Below, piece after piece: positions 38,302-46,818 of a DNA stretch of 64,000 nucleotides. Where the stretch lies: NCBI RefSeq assembly GCF_001883705.2, contig NZ_MDEQ02000001.1:186001-250000 (forward strand). Reading direction: 5' to 3'. The notes beneath the pieces are model-generated. The model ran no database searches. It had not been told where the DNA came from and worked only from the letters and a program-made list of their open reading frames with translations. Source of the DNA: Burkholderia catarinensis. GTDB lineage: Bacteria; Pseudomonadota; Gammaproteobacteria; Burkholderiales; Burkholderiaceae. The translations under genes were made by a program, and so were the position numbers. Position 1 is the stretch's first letter. Every line of letters starts with the position of its first letter.

Positions 38302-39050
38302 TCAGATCGCGCGTACTCATCGTCGAGGACGAATCGGACATTCGCCGTTTCGTGCGGATGGCGCTGGAACAGGAGGGGCTCGACGTGTGCGAGGCGTCGA
38401 CGGCCCGCGAGGCGCGGATGTATGCGTCGAGCAGCAAGCCCGATCTCGTGATCGTCGATCTGGGGCTGCCGGACGACGACGGCAAGGCATTCATCCGCGA
38501 GTTGCGCGGCTGGTCGACGGTGCCCGTGATCGTGCTGTCGGCGCGCCGGCAGGAGGTGGAGAAGGTCGCGGCGCTCGATGCCGGCGCGGACGACTATCTG
38601 GCCAAGCCGTTCGGCGTGCCCGAGCTGCTGGCGCGCGCACGTGCGCAGTTGCGGCGCGCGGCGTTCGTGTCGGCCGACGGGCAATCGTCGTCGATCGTGC
38701 GATTCGGCGACGTGACGGTCGATCTCGGCAGGCACGAGGTCGCGCGGGCCGGCGAACCGCTGCACCTGACGCGCCTCGAATTCCGGCTGCTCGCCGCGCT
38801 GATCCGCGCAAGCGGCGGCGTGGTCGCCGCGCGGCAACTGCTGGCCGAGGTCTGGGGCATTCACGACGCGGATCGCGCGCACTACGTGCGCGTGTACATG
38901 ACGAACCTGCGCCAGAAACTCGAACCGGTGCCGGCGCGGCCGCGGCATCTGCTGACGGAGCTGCAGTTCGGCTACCGGCTGGTCGGGCTGGAAACGGTCG
39001 GCGCGGCGGACGGGCGGCCCGGCGGTGCCTCGGCAGGTATAGACAGGTGA
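38298..39050 (+). CDS. kdpE: KdpE response regulator
   Basis: 250 residues, ATGA overlap with kdpD. OmpR class: receiver domain with VLIVEDESDIRRF, phosphoacceptor Asp54 in VIVDLGLPDDDG and conserved Lys in DDYLAKPFG; winged-helix DNA-binding domain from about residue 130 (LHLTRLEFRLLAALIR, then HYVRVYMTNLRQKLEPVPAR). It activates the kdp promoter when K+ is limiting. The C-terminal 20 residues are an unconserved Gly/Ala tail. Confidence 0.95.
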   Translation: MIRSRVLIVEDESDIRRFVRMALEQEGLDVCEASTAREARMYASSSKPDLVIVDLGLPDDDGKAFIRELRGWSTVPVIVLSARRQEVEKVAALDAGADDYLAKPFGVPELLARARAQLRRAAFVSADGQSSSIVRFGDVTVDLGRHEVARAGEPLHLTRLEFRLLAALIRASGGVVAARQLLAEVWGIHDADRAHYVRVYMTNLRQKLEPVPARPRHLLTELQFGYRLVGLETVGAADGRPGGASAGIDR

Positions 39051-39353
39051 CAGCCCGCTGCCGGGCGCGCGCAGCCGTGCGAAGAAAGCCGTTGTTTAGC
39101 TTGGTGTAATGCGTAATTAATTGAAAAACAAGGAAAAATTCCATCCGTGAAACAATCTGCCGGCAACTAGAGATAAACACGGATTGCTGGCGAACCCCTG
39201 GAAAAGGCAAAGTTGTATGTACAACTTGGGGCGTCGCCGGATACGAGGGCGCCCGGGTTGGAAGGGTTCACGGCGGCGAGTCGCCGTGCCGGCAACGCCG
39301 GTACGGGCCGCCCGGCGGGAGCCCGAGCCCAGCTTGCCTCTCACAGGAACGCC
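39051..39353 (+). promoter_or_regulatory. Promoter and leader region of the hisJQMP-like operon
   Basis: 303 bases. The first 160 are A/T-rich (ATGCGTAATTAATTGAAAAA near 39108) and should contain the promoter. A HutC-like operator lies at 39210-39227. The rest, to the ATG at 39354, is a GC-rich leader with no supported gene; TCACAGGAACGCC gives the Shine-Dalgarno sequence. Confidence 0.5.
39210..39227. promoter_or_regulatory. HutC-like operator
   Basis: AAGTTGT-ATGT-ACAACTT, 7-base arms. The core TTGTATGTACAA equals the core of the HutC consensus as I remember it (CTTGTATGTACAAG). It sits 126 bases before the transporter's first gene. hutC itself is encoded at 28963-29658. Binding is inferred, not shown. 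Confidence 0.6.
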
Positions 39354-40127
39354 ATGAAGAAACTCGCGCTCAGTATTGCCCTTGCCTGCATCGCGGTCGG
39401 TGCCCATGCCAAGGATTGGTCGACGATCCGGTTCGGCGTCGACGCCAGCTATCCGCCGTTCGAATCGAAGGATGCAAGCGGAAAGGTCGTCGGCTTCGAT
39501 GTCGATCTCGGCAACGAGATCTGTGCGCGCCTGAAGGCGAAGTGCGTGTGGATCGAGAACGACTTCGACGGGATGATCCCGGCCCTGAAGGCGAAGAAGT
39601 TCGACGGCGTGCTGTCGTCGATGTCGATGACGCCGCCGCGCGCCGAGCAGATCGCGTTCTCCGACAAGCTGTTCAACACGCCGACGCGCCTCGTCGCGAA
39701 GAAGGGCGCGAACCTGCAGCCGACGGCCGAATCGCTGAAGGGCAAGTCGGTCGGCGTCGAGCAGGGCACCATCCAGGAAACCTACGCGAAGGCCTACTGG
39801 GCGCCGAAGGGCGTGCGGGTCGTGCCGTACCAGAACCAGGACGGCGTGTACCAGGACCTGATGTCCGGCCGCCTCGACGCGGCGCTGCAGGACGCGGTGC
39901 AGGCCGACATCGGCTTCCTGAAGACGCCGCGCGGCGCGAACTTCGAATTCGCCGGCAAGGACATCGACGATCCGAAGACGCTCGGCAACGGCGCCGGCAT
40001 CGGGCTGCGCAAGGACGACGCCGACCTGAAGGCGAAGATCGACCACGCGATCGCCGACATGATCAAGGACGGCACGTACAAGAAGCTCGAGAAGAAGTAC
40101 TTCGCGTTCGACGTCTACGGCGGCTGA
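39354..40127 (+). CDS. hisJ: Periplasmic substrate-binding protein, HisJ/ArgT-like
   Basis: 257 residues with a signal peptide (MKKLALSIALACIAVGAHAK, cleavage after AHA). SBP family 3: IRFGVDASYPPFESKDASGK, FDGMIPALKAKKFDGVLSSM, and MSMTPPRAEQIAFSD are the polar amino-acid binding signatures. A mature protein of about 237 residues fits HisJ and ArgT. It delivers a basic amino acid, histidine given the upstream operator, to the QMP permease. Substrate choice between His, Arg, Lys and ornithine is inference. A 12-bp intercistronic hairpin follows. Confidence 0.85.
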   Translation: MKKLALSIALACIAVGAHAKDWSTIRFGVDASYPPFESKDASGKVVGFDVDLGNEICARLKAKCVWIENDFDGMIPALKAKKFDGVLSSMSMTPPRAEQIAFSDKLFNTPTRLVAKKGANLQPTAESLKGKSVGVEQGTIQETYAKAYWAPKGVRVVPYQNQDGVYQDLMSGRLDAALQDAVQADIGFLKTPRGANFEFAGKDIDDPKTLGNGAGIGLRKDDADLKAKIDHAIADMIKDGTYKKLEKKYFAFDVYGG

Positions 40128-40133
40128 CCGTCC

Positions 40134-40167
40134 ATGCTGCGCGCATCGGCTGCGGTGCGCGCAGCAT
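40134..40167 (+). other. Intercistronic 12-bp hairpin after the binding-protein gene
   Basis: ATGCTGCGCGCA and TGCGCGCAGCAT pair perfectly around a 10-base loop, 7 bases past the stop, with no U-tract. Such hairpins after periplasmic binding-protein genes commonly protect that part of the message and set its excess over the permease genes. Confidence 0.6.
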
Positions 40168-40260
40168 CGGTTCCCGGGTGCTACTTGCTTCGCATGATGC
40201 GTCTGGCTTGATGAGCGGACGGCATCAGGTAGTGCGCAGATATCGTTTGATGCGCAGTTA

Positions 40261-40992
40261 ATGGCTATTGACAATCCAGCCACATCGTTCTGGATCCCTT
40301 ACATGATCTTCCAAGGATTTGGCCCGCTGCTGTGGGCCGGCACGGTGGAAACCGTGAAGCTGGCGGTGCTGTCGCTCGCCGCGTCGCTCGTGCTGGGGCT
40401 GGTCGGTGCGAGCGCGAAACTGTCGACGAACCGCGCGCTCAAGGCGCTCGGCACCTTCTACACGACACTGATCCGCGCGGTGCCCGACCTCGTGCTGATG
40501 CTGCTGCTGTTCTACGGGATCCAGATCCTGCTGAACATGGCGACCGACGCACTCGGCTGGGACCAGATCGACATCGACCCGTTCGTGGCCGGCGTCATCA
40601 CGCTCGGCTTCATCTACGGCGCGTACTTCACCGAGACGTTCCGCGGTGCGTTCCTCGCGGTGCCGCGCGGCCAGCTCGAAGCGGGCTTCGCGTACGGGAT
40701 GGGCGGCTGGCGCGTGTTCCGCCGCATCCTGTTCCCGCAGATGATGCGCTTCGCGCTGCCCGGCATCGGCAACAACTGGCAGGTGCTCGTGAAAGCCACC
40801 GCGCTCGTGTCGATCATCGGCCTCGCCGACGTCGTGAAGGCGTCGCAGGACGCGGGCAAGAGCACGCTCGATTTCTTCTTCTTCACGCTGGCTGCGGGCG
40901 CGATCTACCTCGCGATCACGACGGTGTCCAACGTCGTGCTGCATCACCTCGAGAAGCGTTATTCCGTCGGCGTCCGGAGGCTCGCACTGTGA
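40261..40992 (+). CDS. hisQ: Amino-acid ABC transporter permease, HisQ-like
   Basis: 243 residues, five membrane helices, inner membrane. The EAA loop is present (GQLEAGFAYGMGGWRVFRRI, then LFPQMMRFALPG), the contact site for the ATPase. LIRAVPDLVLMLLLFYGIQ is the HisM/HisQ-family TM2 sequence. It pairs with the next gene as a heterodimer. Its TGA overlaps the GTG start of that gene, so the two are translationally coupled. Confidence 0.9.
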   Translation: MAIDNPATSFWIPYMIFQGFGPLLWAGTVETVKLAVLSLAASLVLGLVGASAKLSTNRALKALGTFYTTLIRAVPDLVLMLLLFYGIQILLNMATDALGWDQIDIDPFVAGVITLGFIYGAYFTETFRGAFLAVPRGQLEAGFAYGMGGWRVFRRILFPQMMRFALPGIGNNWQVLVKATALVSIIGLADVVKASQDAGKSTLDFFFFTLAAGAIYLAITTVSNVVLHHLEKRYSVGVRRLAL

Positions 40993-41702
40993 TCGAACTC
41001 GTCAGCCAGTACTGGCAAAGCTATCTCTATACCGACGGCTACCGCTTCAGCGGCCTCGCGATCACGCTGTGGCTGCTGGTCGTGTCGATCGCGCTCGGTT
41101 TCGCGCTCGCGGTGCCGCTCGCGATCGCGCGCGCGTCGTCGAACCGCTGGATCTCGACCCCCGTGTGGCTCTACACGTACGTGTTCCGCGGCACGCCGCT
41201 CTACGTGCAGCTGCTGATGTGCTACACGGGCATCTATAGCCTGCAGGTCGTGCACGACCACGTGCTGCTCGACACGTTCTTCCGCAACGCGATGAACTGC
41301 ACGCTGCTCGCGTTCGTGCTGAACGAATGCGCGTATGCGACCGAGATCTTCGCGGGCTCGATCAAGGCGACGTCGGCCGGCGAGATCGAGGCCGGGATGG
41401 CCTACGGGATGTCGCGCTTCAAGCTCTATACGCGGATCATCCTGCCGTCCGCGCTGCGCCGCTCGCTGCCGAGCTACAGCAACGAAGTGATCCTGATGCT
41501 GCACGCGACCACGCTCGCGTTCACCGCGACCGTGCCCGACATCCTGAAGGTCACGCGCGACGTCAATTCGGCAACCTACATGTCGTTCCAGGCGTACGGC
41601 ATCGCGGCCGTGATGTATGCCGTCGTCGTGTTCGCGCTCATCTGGGCGTTCCGCAAGCTCGAGACGCGCTGGCTCGCGTACCTCTCGCCGCGCGGCCATT
41701 AA
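40989..41702 (+). CDS. hisM: Amino-acid ABC transporter permease, HisM-like
   Basis: 237 residues from a GTG overlapping the hisQ stop (GTGA). Five helices; YVFRGTPLYVQLLMCYTGIY and the EAA loop GEIEAGMAYGMSRFKLYTRI are typical of HisM/ArtM permeases. It forms the translocation pore with HisQ. The ATPase gene begins 24 bases later. Confidence 0.9.
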   Translation: MIELVSQYWQSYLYTDGYRFSGLAITLWLLVVSIALGFALAVPLAIARASSNRWISTPVWLYTYVFRGTPLYVQLLMCYTGIYSLQVVHDHVLLDTFFRNAMNCTLLAFVLNECAYATEIFAGSIKATSAGEIEAGMAYGMSRFKLYTRIILPSALRRSLPSYSNEVILMLHATTLAFTATVPDILKVTRDVNSATYMSFQAYGIAAVMYAVVVFALIWAFRKLETRWLAYLSPRGH

Positions 41703-41726
41703 TGCATTCGCAAGGAAGGACCAAGC

Positions 41727-42494
41727 ATGTACAAGCTCACCGTTGACAACCTGCACAAGAAGTTCGGCGACAACGAGGTGTTGAAGGGCGTGTCGATGAA
41801 GGCGAAGGCCGGCGACGTGATCAGCATCATCGGCTCGAGCGGCTCCGGCAAGAGTACGTTCCTGCGCTGCATCAACTTCCTCGAGCAGCCGTGTTCGGGG
41901 CAGATCACGATCGGCAGCGAACCGATCCAGACCACGCGCGACCGCAACGGCTCGCTGCGCGTGGCCGACCAGAAGCAGCTTCAGCGGATGCGCACGAAGC
42001 TGTCGATGGTGTTCCAGCACTTCAACCTGTGGGCGCACATGACAGTGCTCGAGAACGTGATCGAGGCGCCGATGGCCGTGCTCGGGATCGGCCGTGACGA
42101 AGCGATCGCGCGGGCGCGCAAGTACCTGGAGAAGGTGGGGCTCGCGCCGCGCGTCGAGGGCATGTATCCGGCGCACCTGTCGGGCGGCCAGCAGCAGCGT
42201 GTCGCGATCGCGCGCGCGCTCGCGATGGAGCCGGAAGTGATGCTGTTCGACGAACCGACGTCGGCGCTCGATCCGGAACTGGTGGGCGAAGTGCTGAAGG
42301 TGATGCAGAAGCTCGCCGAGGAGGGCCGCACGATGGTCGTCGTCACGCACGAGATGGGCTTCGCGCGCAACGTGTCGAATCACGTGATCTTCCTGCATCA
42401 GGGGAAGATCGAGGAGGAGGGGAATCCGCAGGAGATTCTCGTGAATCCGAAGAGCGAACGGCTCGGGCAGTTCCTGTCGGGCCGGTTGAAGTAA
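41727..42494 (+). CDS. hisP: Amino-acid ABC transporter ATPase, HisP-like
   Basis: 255 residues (E. coli HisP 258). Walker [10 protein letters not shown] (about residues 37-45), Q-loop [20 protein letters not shown], signature [16 protein letters not shown], Walker [15 protein letters not shown] and the switch [14 protein letters not shown] are intact. NLWAHMT in the Q-loop region is characteristic of the HisP/ArgT-system ATPases. Energises uptake. A perfect 13-14 bp hairpin ends the operon. Confidence 0.93.
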   Translation: MYKLTVDNLHKKFGDNEVLKGVSMKAKAGDVISIIGSSGSGKSTFLRCINFLEQPCSGQITIGSEPIQTTRDRNGSLRVADQKQLQRMRTKLSMVFQHFNLWAHMTVLENVIEAPMAVLGIGRDEAIARARKYLEKVGLAPRVEGMYPAHLSGGQQQRVAIARALAMEPEVMLFDEPTSALDPELVGEVLKVMQKLAEEGRTMVVVTHEMGFARNVSNHVIFLHQGKIEEEGNPQEILVNPKSERLGQFLSGRLK

Positions 42495-42510
42495 GTCAGC
42501 AGCAGCGTTG

Positions 42511-42551
42511 CGCATCGCCCGTGAAGCCGCAATGGCGTCACGGGCGATGCG
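42511..42551 (+). terminator. Long perfect hairpin after hisP
   Basis: CGCATCGCCCGTGA and TCACGGGCGATGCG, 14 bp, 13-base loop, 17 bases past the hisP stop. No U-run follows (GAGATTG), so it may be a processed 3' end or an imperfect terminator. Confidence 0.55.
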
Positions 42552-42703
42552 GAGATTGAAGTACGCTTACAGTTGCGCGAGCGCATCCGTCGAAGGCGCG
42601 CTGCGCGACACGCACGAGCGGTAACCGGCACGGCTTCGCGCCGTCGCAGACTGGAACGCTAAATGCTTGTCAGGCTTGATCCTTTCGATGAAGGAGCACC
42701 AAG

Positions 42704-43138
42704 ATGAGCACACCGACCACCACCGCCTTTTCCCACGTGAAGCCGCAGGACACCGCGTATCGGGGCGACGGCCTGCGCGACTTCTTCCTGTATCGCGATC
42801 TCGGCATCGCGGCCGCGACGAACGGCAAGGTCGTCGCGCAACTCGTCCGCGCGAATCATGCACCGACGGCGGGCACCGGCTGGCACCGTCACGAGGCCGA
42901 GTTCCATATCGTGATCATGCTGAAGGGCTGGGCGCGCTTCATGTACGGCGAACAGGAAACGCTGGTGGCCGCCGGAGACTGCGTGCATCAGGCGCCGGGG
43001 ATCGTCCACTACCTGTTCGACTACTCGCCGGACATGGAGTATCTGGAGATCGTCGGGCCCGCCGATTTCAAGTCGATCGATGTCGAAGGGCCTTGCGCCG
43101 TGCCGCCGCCGACGCCGTGGGGCGAGACGGGCGCGTAG
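42704..43138 (+). CDS. Cupin-domain protein
   Basis: 144 residues. A single cupin barrel: metal-binding motif 1 GWHRHEAEFHIVIMLKGWAR (two His, one Glu, one His) and motif 2 HQAPGIVHYLFDYS. The N-terminal 30 residues (YRGDGLRDFFLYRDLGIAAA) precede the barrel. Cupins include dioxygenases, isomerases and binding proteins; no substrate can be given. AAGGAGCACC before the ATG is a strong Shine-Dalgarno sequence; an intrinsic terminator follows. Confidence 0.88.
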   Translation: MSTPTTTAFSHVKPQDTAYRGDGLRDFFLYRDLGIAAATNGKVVAQLVRANHAPTAGTGWHRHEAEFHIVIMLKGWARFMYGEQETLVAAGDCVHQAPGIVHYLFDYSPDMEYLEIVGPADFKSIDVEGPCAVPPPTPWGETGA

Positions 43139-43182
43139 CTGCCCGGTTTCCCGACGCGCGCATGGTGCGCACGCTTGCATCA

Positions 43183-43209
43183 AACCGCCTTCAGGAAGGC
43201 GGTTTTTTC
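43183..43209 (+). terminator. Rho-independent terminator after the cupin gene
   Basis: AACCGCCTT-CAGG-AAGGCGGTT, a 9-bp perfect stem, followed by TTTT, 45 bases past the stop. Confidence 0.85.
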
Positions 43210-43471
43210 GTTGCGCGTTCCACGGAAGCTTCCGTGTGCTCCGATGACACCTGCGATTCGCTTTCCCCTTCGACACATTCTTTCGAATTCCGAATGGTTG
43301 CGAAGCTGAAGATCCGGAAAGAAAAGAAAGACATTCGTCAGCTTCGATGCGGTGGCGGCGCTGCGATGTCAAAGATCGTCAATTGCACGTGGATGCGGTG
43401 CACGGCATGTCGACGGGCGGCGTTAAGGAGGTACCAGCCGAATCACCGGCTGACTTACCCGGGAGCGTTCC
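43210..43471 (+). promoter_or_regulatory. Leader with a 9-base anti-16S match and hairpin before the HHHH gene
   Basis: TAAGGAGGT at 43424-43432 is a full 9-base complement to the canonical 3' end of 16S rRNA, yet no start codon follows within usual spacing. An 18-base hairpin (CAGCCG-AATCAC-CGGCTG, 43435-43452) comes next. A second, ordinary GGGAG lies 6 bases before the ATG at 43472. The upstream A/T-richer stretch near 43300-43350 may hold the promoter. A ribosome standby or leader-regulation role is inferred. Confidence 0.4.
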
Positions 43472-43609
43472 ATGAATCGCATCGCGAAGATCCTGACGGC
43501 TAGCGCACTGGCTTGCGCCGTTTTCATTCCGGCGCTTGCCGAAGCACATTCGCACCGCGTGTGCCATTTCGATCATCACCATCATCGCGTGTGCCGCTGG
43601 GTGCGGTAA
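43472..43609 (+). CDS. Secreted His-rich micropeptide (HHHH-motif type)
   Basis: 45 residues. A signal peptide (IAKILTASALACAVFIPALA, cleavage likely after AEA) leaves a mature peptide of about 20 residues containing nine-odd His/Cys residues: a DHHHHR run and two RVC motifs. That composition suggests metal binding in the periplasm. Short Burkholderia proteins with this HHHH tail exist and are unnamed. It is 63 bases upstream of the DUF3761-like gene and may be cotranscribed. Confidence 0.75.
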   Translation: MNRIAKILTASALACAVFIPALAEAHSHRVCHFDHHHHRVCRWVR

Positions 43610-43671
43610 CCGTGGCTTTCCCCGGTGATGCCCGGGACGCTTTCACCATTCAGGCCAATCAGGAGAGGACT

Positions 43672-44139
43672 ATGAAAAAGACGATGTTGATCGCCGCGCT
43701 GGTCGCCGGCATGGGTGTGTCGATCGGTGCGTTCGCGCAGGTTCCGGCCAGCGCGCCGGCCGGCACGACCGGTCTGTGCAAGGACGGTTCGTTCTACTCG
43801 GGCGCGTCGAAGAAGGGCGCATGTGCGGGCCACAAGGGTGTGAAGACCTGGTACGGCGCATCGGCTGCCGCCGCGGCCAGCGCACCGGCTGCAGCGCCTG
43901 CAATGGCGGCTTCCGCTGCGGCAGCATCCGGCACCGCGCCGGCGAAGAGCACGGCGGCGACGACCGCGGCTGCGGCGCCGGGTGGCGGCGCGGGCAAGGT
44001 GTGGGCCAACGACAGCACGAAGGTCTATCACTGCTCGACCGACAAGTACTACGGCAAGACGAAGCACGGCAGCTACATGTCGGAAGCGGATGCGAAGGCG
44101 AAGGGCTTCCATGCGTCGCACGGCAAGGCCTGTTCGTAA
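43672..44139 (+). CDS. Secreted two-domain small protein (DUF3761-like)
   Basis: 155 residues with a signal peptide ending GAFAQ (about residue 23). Domain 1, about residues 33-62, is TGLCKDGSFYSGASKKGACA followed by HKGVKTWYG, the DUF3761 pattern with two Cys. A linker of about 45 residues is almost only Ala/Pro/Ser/Thr. Domain 2, about residues 110-155, is VYHCSTDKYYGKTKHGSYMS followed by EADAKAKGFHASHGKACS, again with two Cys. Each domain probably has one disulphide. Periplasmic or secreted; role unknown. AGGAGAGG precedes the ATG. Confidence 0.85.
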   Translation: MKKTMLIAALVAGMGVSIGAFAQVPASAPAGTTGLCKDGSFYSGASKKGACAGHKGVKTWYGASAAAAASAPAAAPAMAASAAAASGTAPAKSTAATTAAAAPGGGAGKVWANDSTKVYHCSTDKYYGKTKHGSYMSEADAKAKGFHASHGKACS

Positions 44140-44198
44140 CACCGGCCGGGCGCGCGGGTTCGCTCGCTCGCGCGTCGGCTGAACGCTGCTGGAAATCG

Positions 44199-44221
44199 CG
44201 CCCCGCCCCTACGGCGGGGCG
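44199..44221. terminator. Hairpin between two convergent genes
   Basis: CGCCCCGCC and GGCGGGGCG, 9 bp with a 5-base loop, between the DUF3761-like gene and the end of phaZ. The plus-strand side is followed by ATTCATTTG. It likely serves the plus-strand gene and perhaps both. Confidence 0.55.
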
Positions 44222-44278
44222 ATTCATTTGCAACGCCGGCGAATACCGTGCCGCCCGGCTTCAGCGGGCGTGATGCGA

Positions 44279-45616
44279 TCACGTTTCGGCCGCCGCATCG
44301 TGCCTCGTTGCGCGCGCATCGAGCAGTGCGCGCAGCGTGACGTAGTGCGTGCCGTTTGCGTTGCCTTCCGCATCCGCGGTGCGATCGTACGGCTCGTTGT
44401 CGTGGATCGTCGCGCGCACGATCGGATAGATCTGCGTTTCCCAGCGGGTGCCGTTGAACACCCCGTAGTGGCCCGCACCCGTCTGCACGTGGTGCGTCTT
44501 GAGATACGGCGGCAACCCCGAACACAGCTCCTGCGCGGCCATCGTCTGGCCGACTGCGCAGATGTCGTCCTTCTCGCCTTCGATCGTCAGCAGCGCGGTG
44601 CGATGAATCGCCGCCGGTTCGACGAGCCTGCTGCCGACCGTCAGCTCGCCGCGCGCGAGCGCGTATTGCTGGAACACCTTCTCGACCGTTTCCAGATAGA
44701 ACTCCGCGGTGAGATCGGCCGTTGCGAAGTATTCGTCGTAGAAATGCCGCAGCGTGTCGGCTTTCGCGGGGTCGCCTTTCGCGCGCTCGTAATACAGATC
44801 GGCAAACGACGCCGCATGCCGGTCGGGATTCATCGACATGAAGGCGCCCACCTGCACGAAGCCCGGATACACGCACCGCTGCGCGCCGACGAAGCCGGCC
44901 GGCACGACGCTGATCAGGTTCCGCGCGAACCATTCGATCGACTGGCTCGTGGCGAGCGCGTTGACCTTCGTCGGATTCACGCGGCAGTCGATCGGGCCCG
45001 CCATCAACGTCAGGCTCGCGGGCTGCGCCGGATCGCCGCCGGCCGCCATCAGCGCGACCGCCGCGAGCGCGGCGACGGTCGGCTGGCAGATCGCGAGCAC
45101 ATGCGCGTCGGGGCCGATCTGGCGGATGAAGTCGATCACGTGCGCGACGTATTCATCGAAGCCGAACCGTCCGGCCGTCAGCGGGATGTCGCGCGGGTTG
45201 TGCCAGTCGGTGATGTACACGTCGTGGTCGGCCAGCATCGTGTGCACCGTGCCGCGCAATAGTGTCGCGAAATGCCCGGACATCGGCGCGACGATCAGCA
45301 CGCGCGGCTGGGGCGCGACCGGCCGCGCCTTGCGGAAATGCAGCAGCGTGCCGAACGGGGTGGCCGCGGCAGCCTCCTCGACGATCGGTACCGTTTCCCC
45401 GTCGACGACGATCGACCGGATGCCGAACGGTGGACGCCGATGCGAGAACGCGCAGCATTCGAGCAGTTCGCACAGTGCGTCGAGCATGCGGCCCGTCGGC
45501 GTGGCGTTGGACGGCGGCCACAGCGCCATCGTCGCGCGTGCGGTGGCCGCCCATGCGCGCGCCGGGCGCAGGCATTCGGCAGACCATTGATAGAACGGAT
45601 AGGCAAGCAGGTTCAT
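44279..45616 (-). CDS. phaZ: Intracellular polyhydroxyalkanoate (PHB) depolymerase
   Basis: 445 residues, no signal peptide. It degrades native PHB granules to release hydroxybutyrate. The sequence follows the PhaZ1 type of Cupriavidus: start MNLLAYPFYQWSAECLRPAR, catalytic box LAICQPTV with Cys177 in place of the usual Ser, GPIDCRVNPTKVN, and the His region VQTGAGHYGVFNGTRWETQI. Asp in TIEGEKDDICAVG completes the likely triad. Length agrees with the 420-450 of the family. Monocistronic. Confidence 0.94.
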   Translation of the reverse strand: MNLLAYPFYQWSAECLRPARAWAATARATMALWPPSNATPTGRMLDALCELLECCAFSHRRPPFGIRSIVVDGETVPIVEEAAAATPFGTLLHFRKARPVAPQPRVLIVAPMSGHFATLLRGTVHTMLADHDVYITDWHNPRDIPLTAGRFGFDEYVAHVIDFIRQIGPDAHVLAICQPTVAALAAVALMAAGGDPAQPASLTLMAGPIDCRVNPTKVNALATSQSIEWFARNLISVVPAGFVGAQRCVYPGFVQVGAFMSMNPDRHAASFADLYYERAKGDPAKADTLRHFYDEYFATADLTAEFYLETVEKVFQQYALARGELTVGSRLVEPAAIHRTALLTIEGEKDDICAVGQTMAAQELCSGLPPYLKTHHVQTGAGHYGVFNGTRWETQIYPIVRATIHDNEPYDRTADAEGNANGTHYVTLRALLDARATRHDAAAET

Positions 45617-45905
45617 GACGGTCGCTCGTTGCGCTGCGTTGCATCAAACGAGGCAAGCCGTGTGCCAGCGCGCGGCTGGCACGCGCGTTGCACGCAGTTC
45701 GTGAGCGCGGCGGCGCAGGTGGCACGCGATGACGGATGGCCGAGGGCGATGCGTTGCCGCGCCGGTCTGGCGCGTGGCCCGCGCCGCGACACGGTGCGGC
45801 GCTGCGCCAGTTCGGCGAATGCGCCGCACAGGCGTGGTGCGGATGACGCCGTGCGGCGTCCGTTTTCGGTGCAGGGGCACGAACAGCATTGGGCAGGGGA
45901 GCGAC

Positions 45906-46568
45906 ATGGAATCCACCGGAAAGACGACGCTGACCATCAGCAGCCGCAATTACTCGTCGTGGTCGATGCGCGGCTGGCTGCTCGCGAAGCTGAGCGGGCT
46001 CGCGTTCGACACGGTCAGCGTGCCGATCGATGCCGCGTCGCGCGCGGAGTTGCTGCTGCTGTCGCCGTCGATTCTCGTGCCGTGCCTGACGCACGACGGC
46101 AATGCGGTGTGGGATACACTCGCGATCGCCGAATACCTGAACGAAATTCGGCCGCAAGCGCGGCTGCTGCCCGAAGACCGGCATGCGCGCGCGCATTGCC
46201 GGTCGATCTGCGGCGAGATGCATTCCGGTTTCAGCGCGTTGCGATCCGCGTTGCCGATGAACCTGCGTGCGCATTTCCCCGGCTTCCGGATCTGGTCGCG
46301 CGCGCAGCACGACATCCAGCGGATCGTGACGATCTGGCGCGAGTGTCTGGCCGCGTACGGCGGCCCCTGGCTGTTCGGCGCGGAGATCGGCATCGCCGAC
46401 GCGATGTATGCGCCGGTCGTCACGCGCTTCCTGACCTACGACGTGAAGCTGGAGCCGGATATCGCCGAGTACTGCATGCAGGTGCTCGCGCATCCGTTCG
46501 TGGCGGAGTGGATCGACGCGGCGAAGGCGGAGCAGGAAGACATCGACGAACTCGACATGGAATTTTGA
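45906..46568 (+). CDS. Glutathione S-transferase family protein
   Basis: 220 residues from the ATG at 45906. N-terminal thioredoxin-like domain: LTISSRNYSSWSMRGWLLAK, with Ser/Tyr as catalytic candidates, the cis-Pro in SILVPCLTHDG and the glutathione-binding VWDTLAIAEYLNE. C-terminal helical domain ends in the conserved GAEIGIADAMYAPVVTRF. Cytoplasmic; the electrophile is unknown. A 289-base region upstream has no gene. Confidence 0.88.
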   Translation: MESTGKTTLTISSRNYSSWSMRGWLLAKLSGLAFDTVSVPIDAASRAELLLLSPSILVPCLTHDGNAVWDTLAIAEYLNEIRPQARLLPEDRHARAHCRSICGEMHSGFSALRSALPMNLRAHFPGFRIWSRAQHDIQRIVTIWRECLAAYGGPWLFGAEIGIADAMYAPVVTRFLTYDVKLEPDIAEYCMQVLAHPFVAEWIDAAKAEQEDIDELDMEF

Positions 46569-46818
46569 CGCGCGGGATCGCATTGCGCTTTCAATTGCAC
46601 TACACACACACGCATCGAAGTGAACAATCGAAGTGAACATTGCAAAGCAGCCGCGCAACCCGCAAACGTTTCACCTTGATTTCGCGCAAAAGCGAGTGCG
46701 AACTCCCTAAAGGATGTTGCGCCCGATGACGTAAACGAGTCACGGGGATGACTCGCGATCGCATGCTTCCGACAGGCGACGCGCAGTCCGCAACATTCAG
46801 CGCAGCAGGGGGATCGAC

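Noticed and set aside
46708..46732. TAAA...CCGATGAC as a sigma-28 flagellar promoter for the motor module
   Set aside because: The spacing between the two half sites is about 10 bases instead of 15 and the -10 is imperfect, so it does not meet the FliA consensus.
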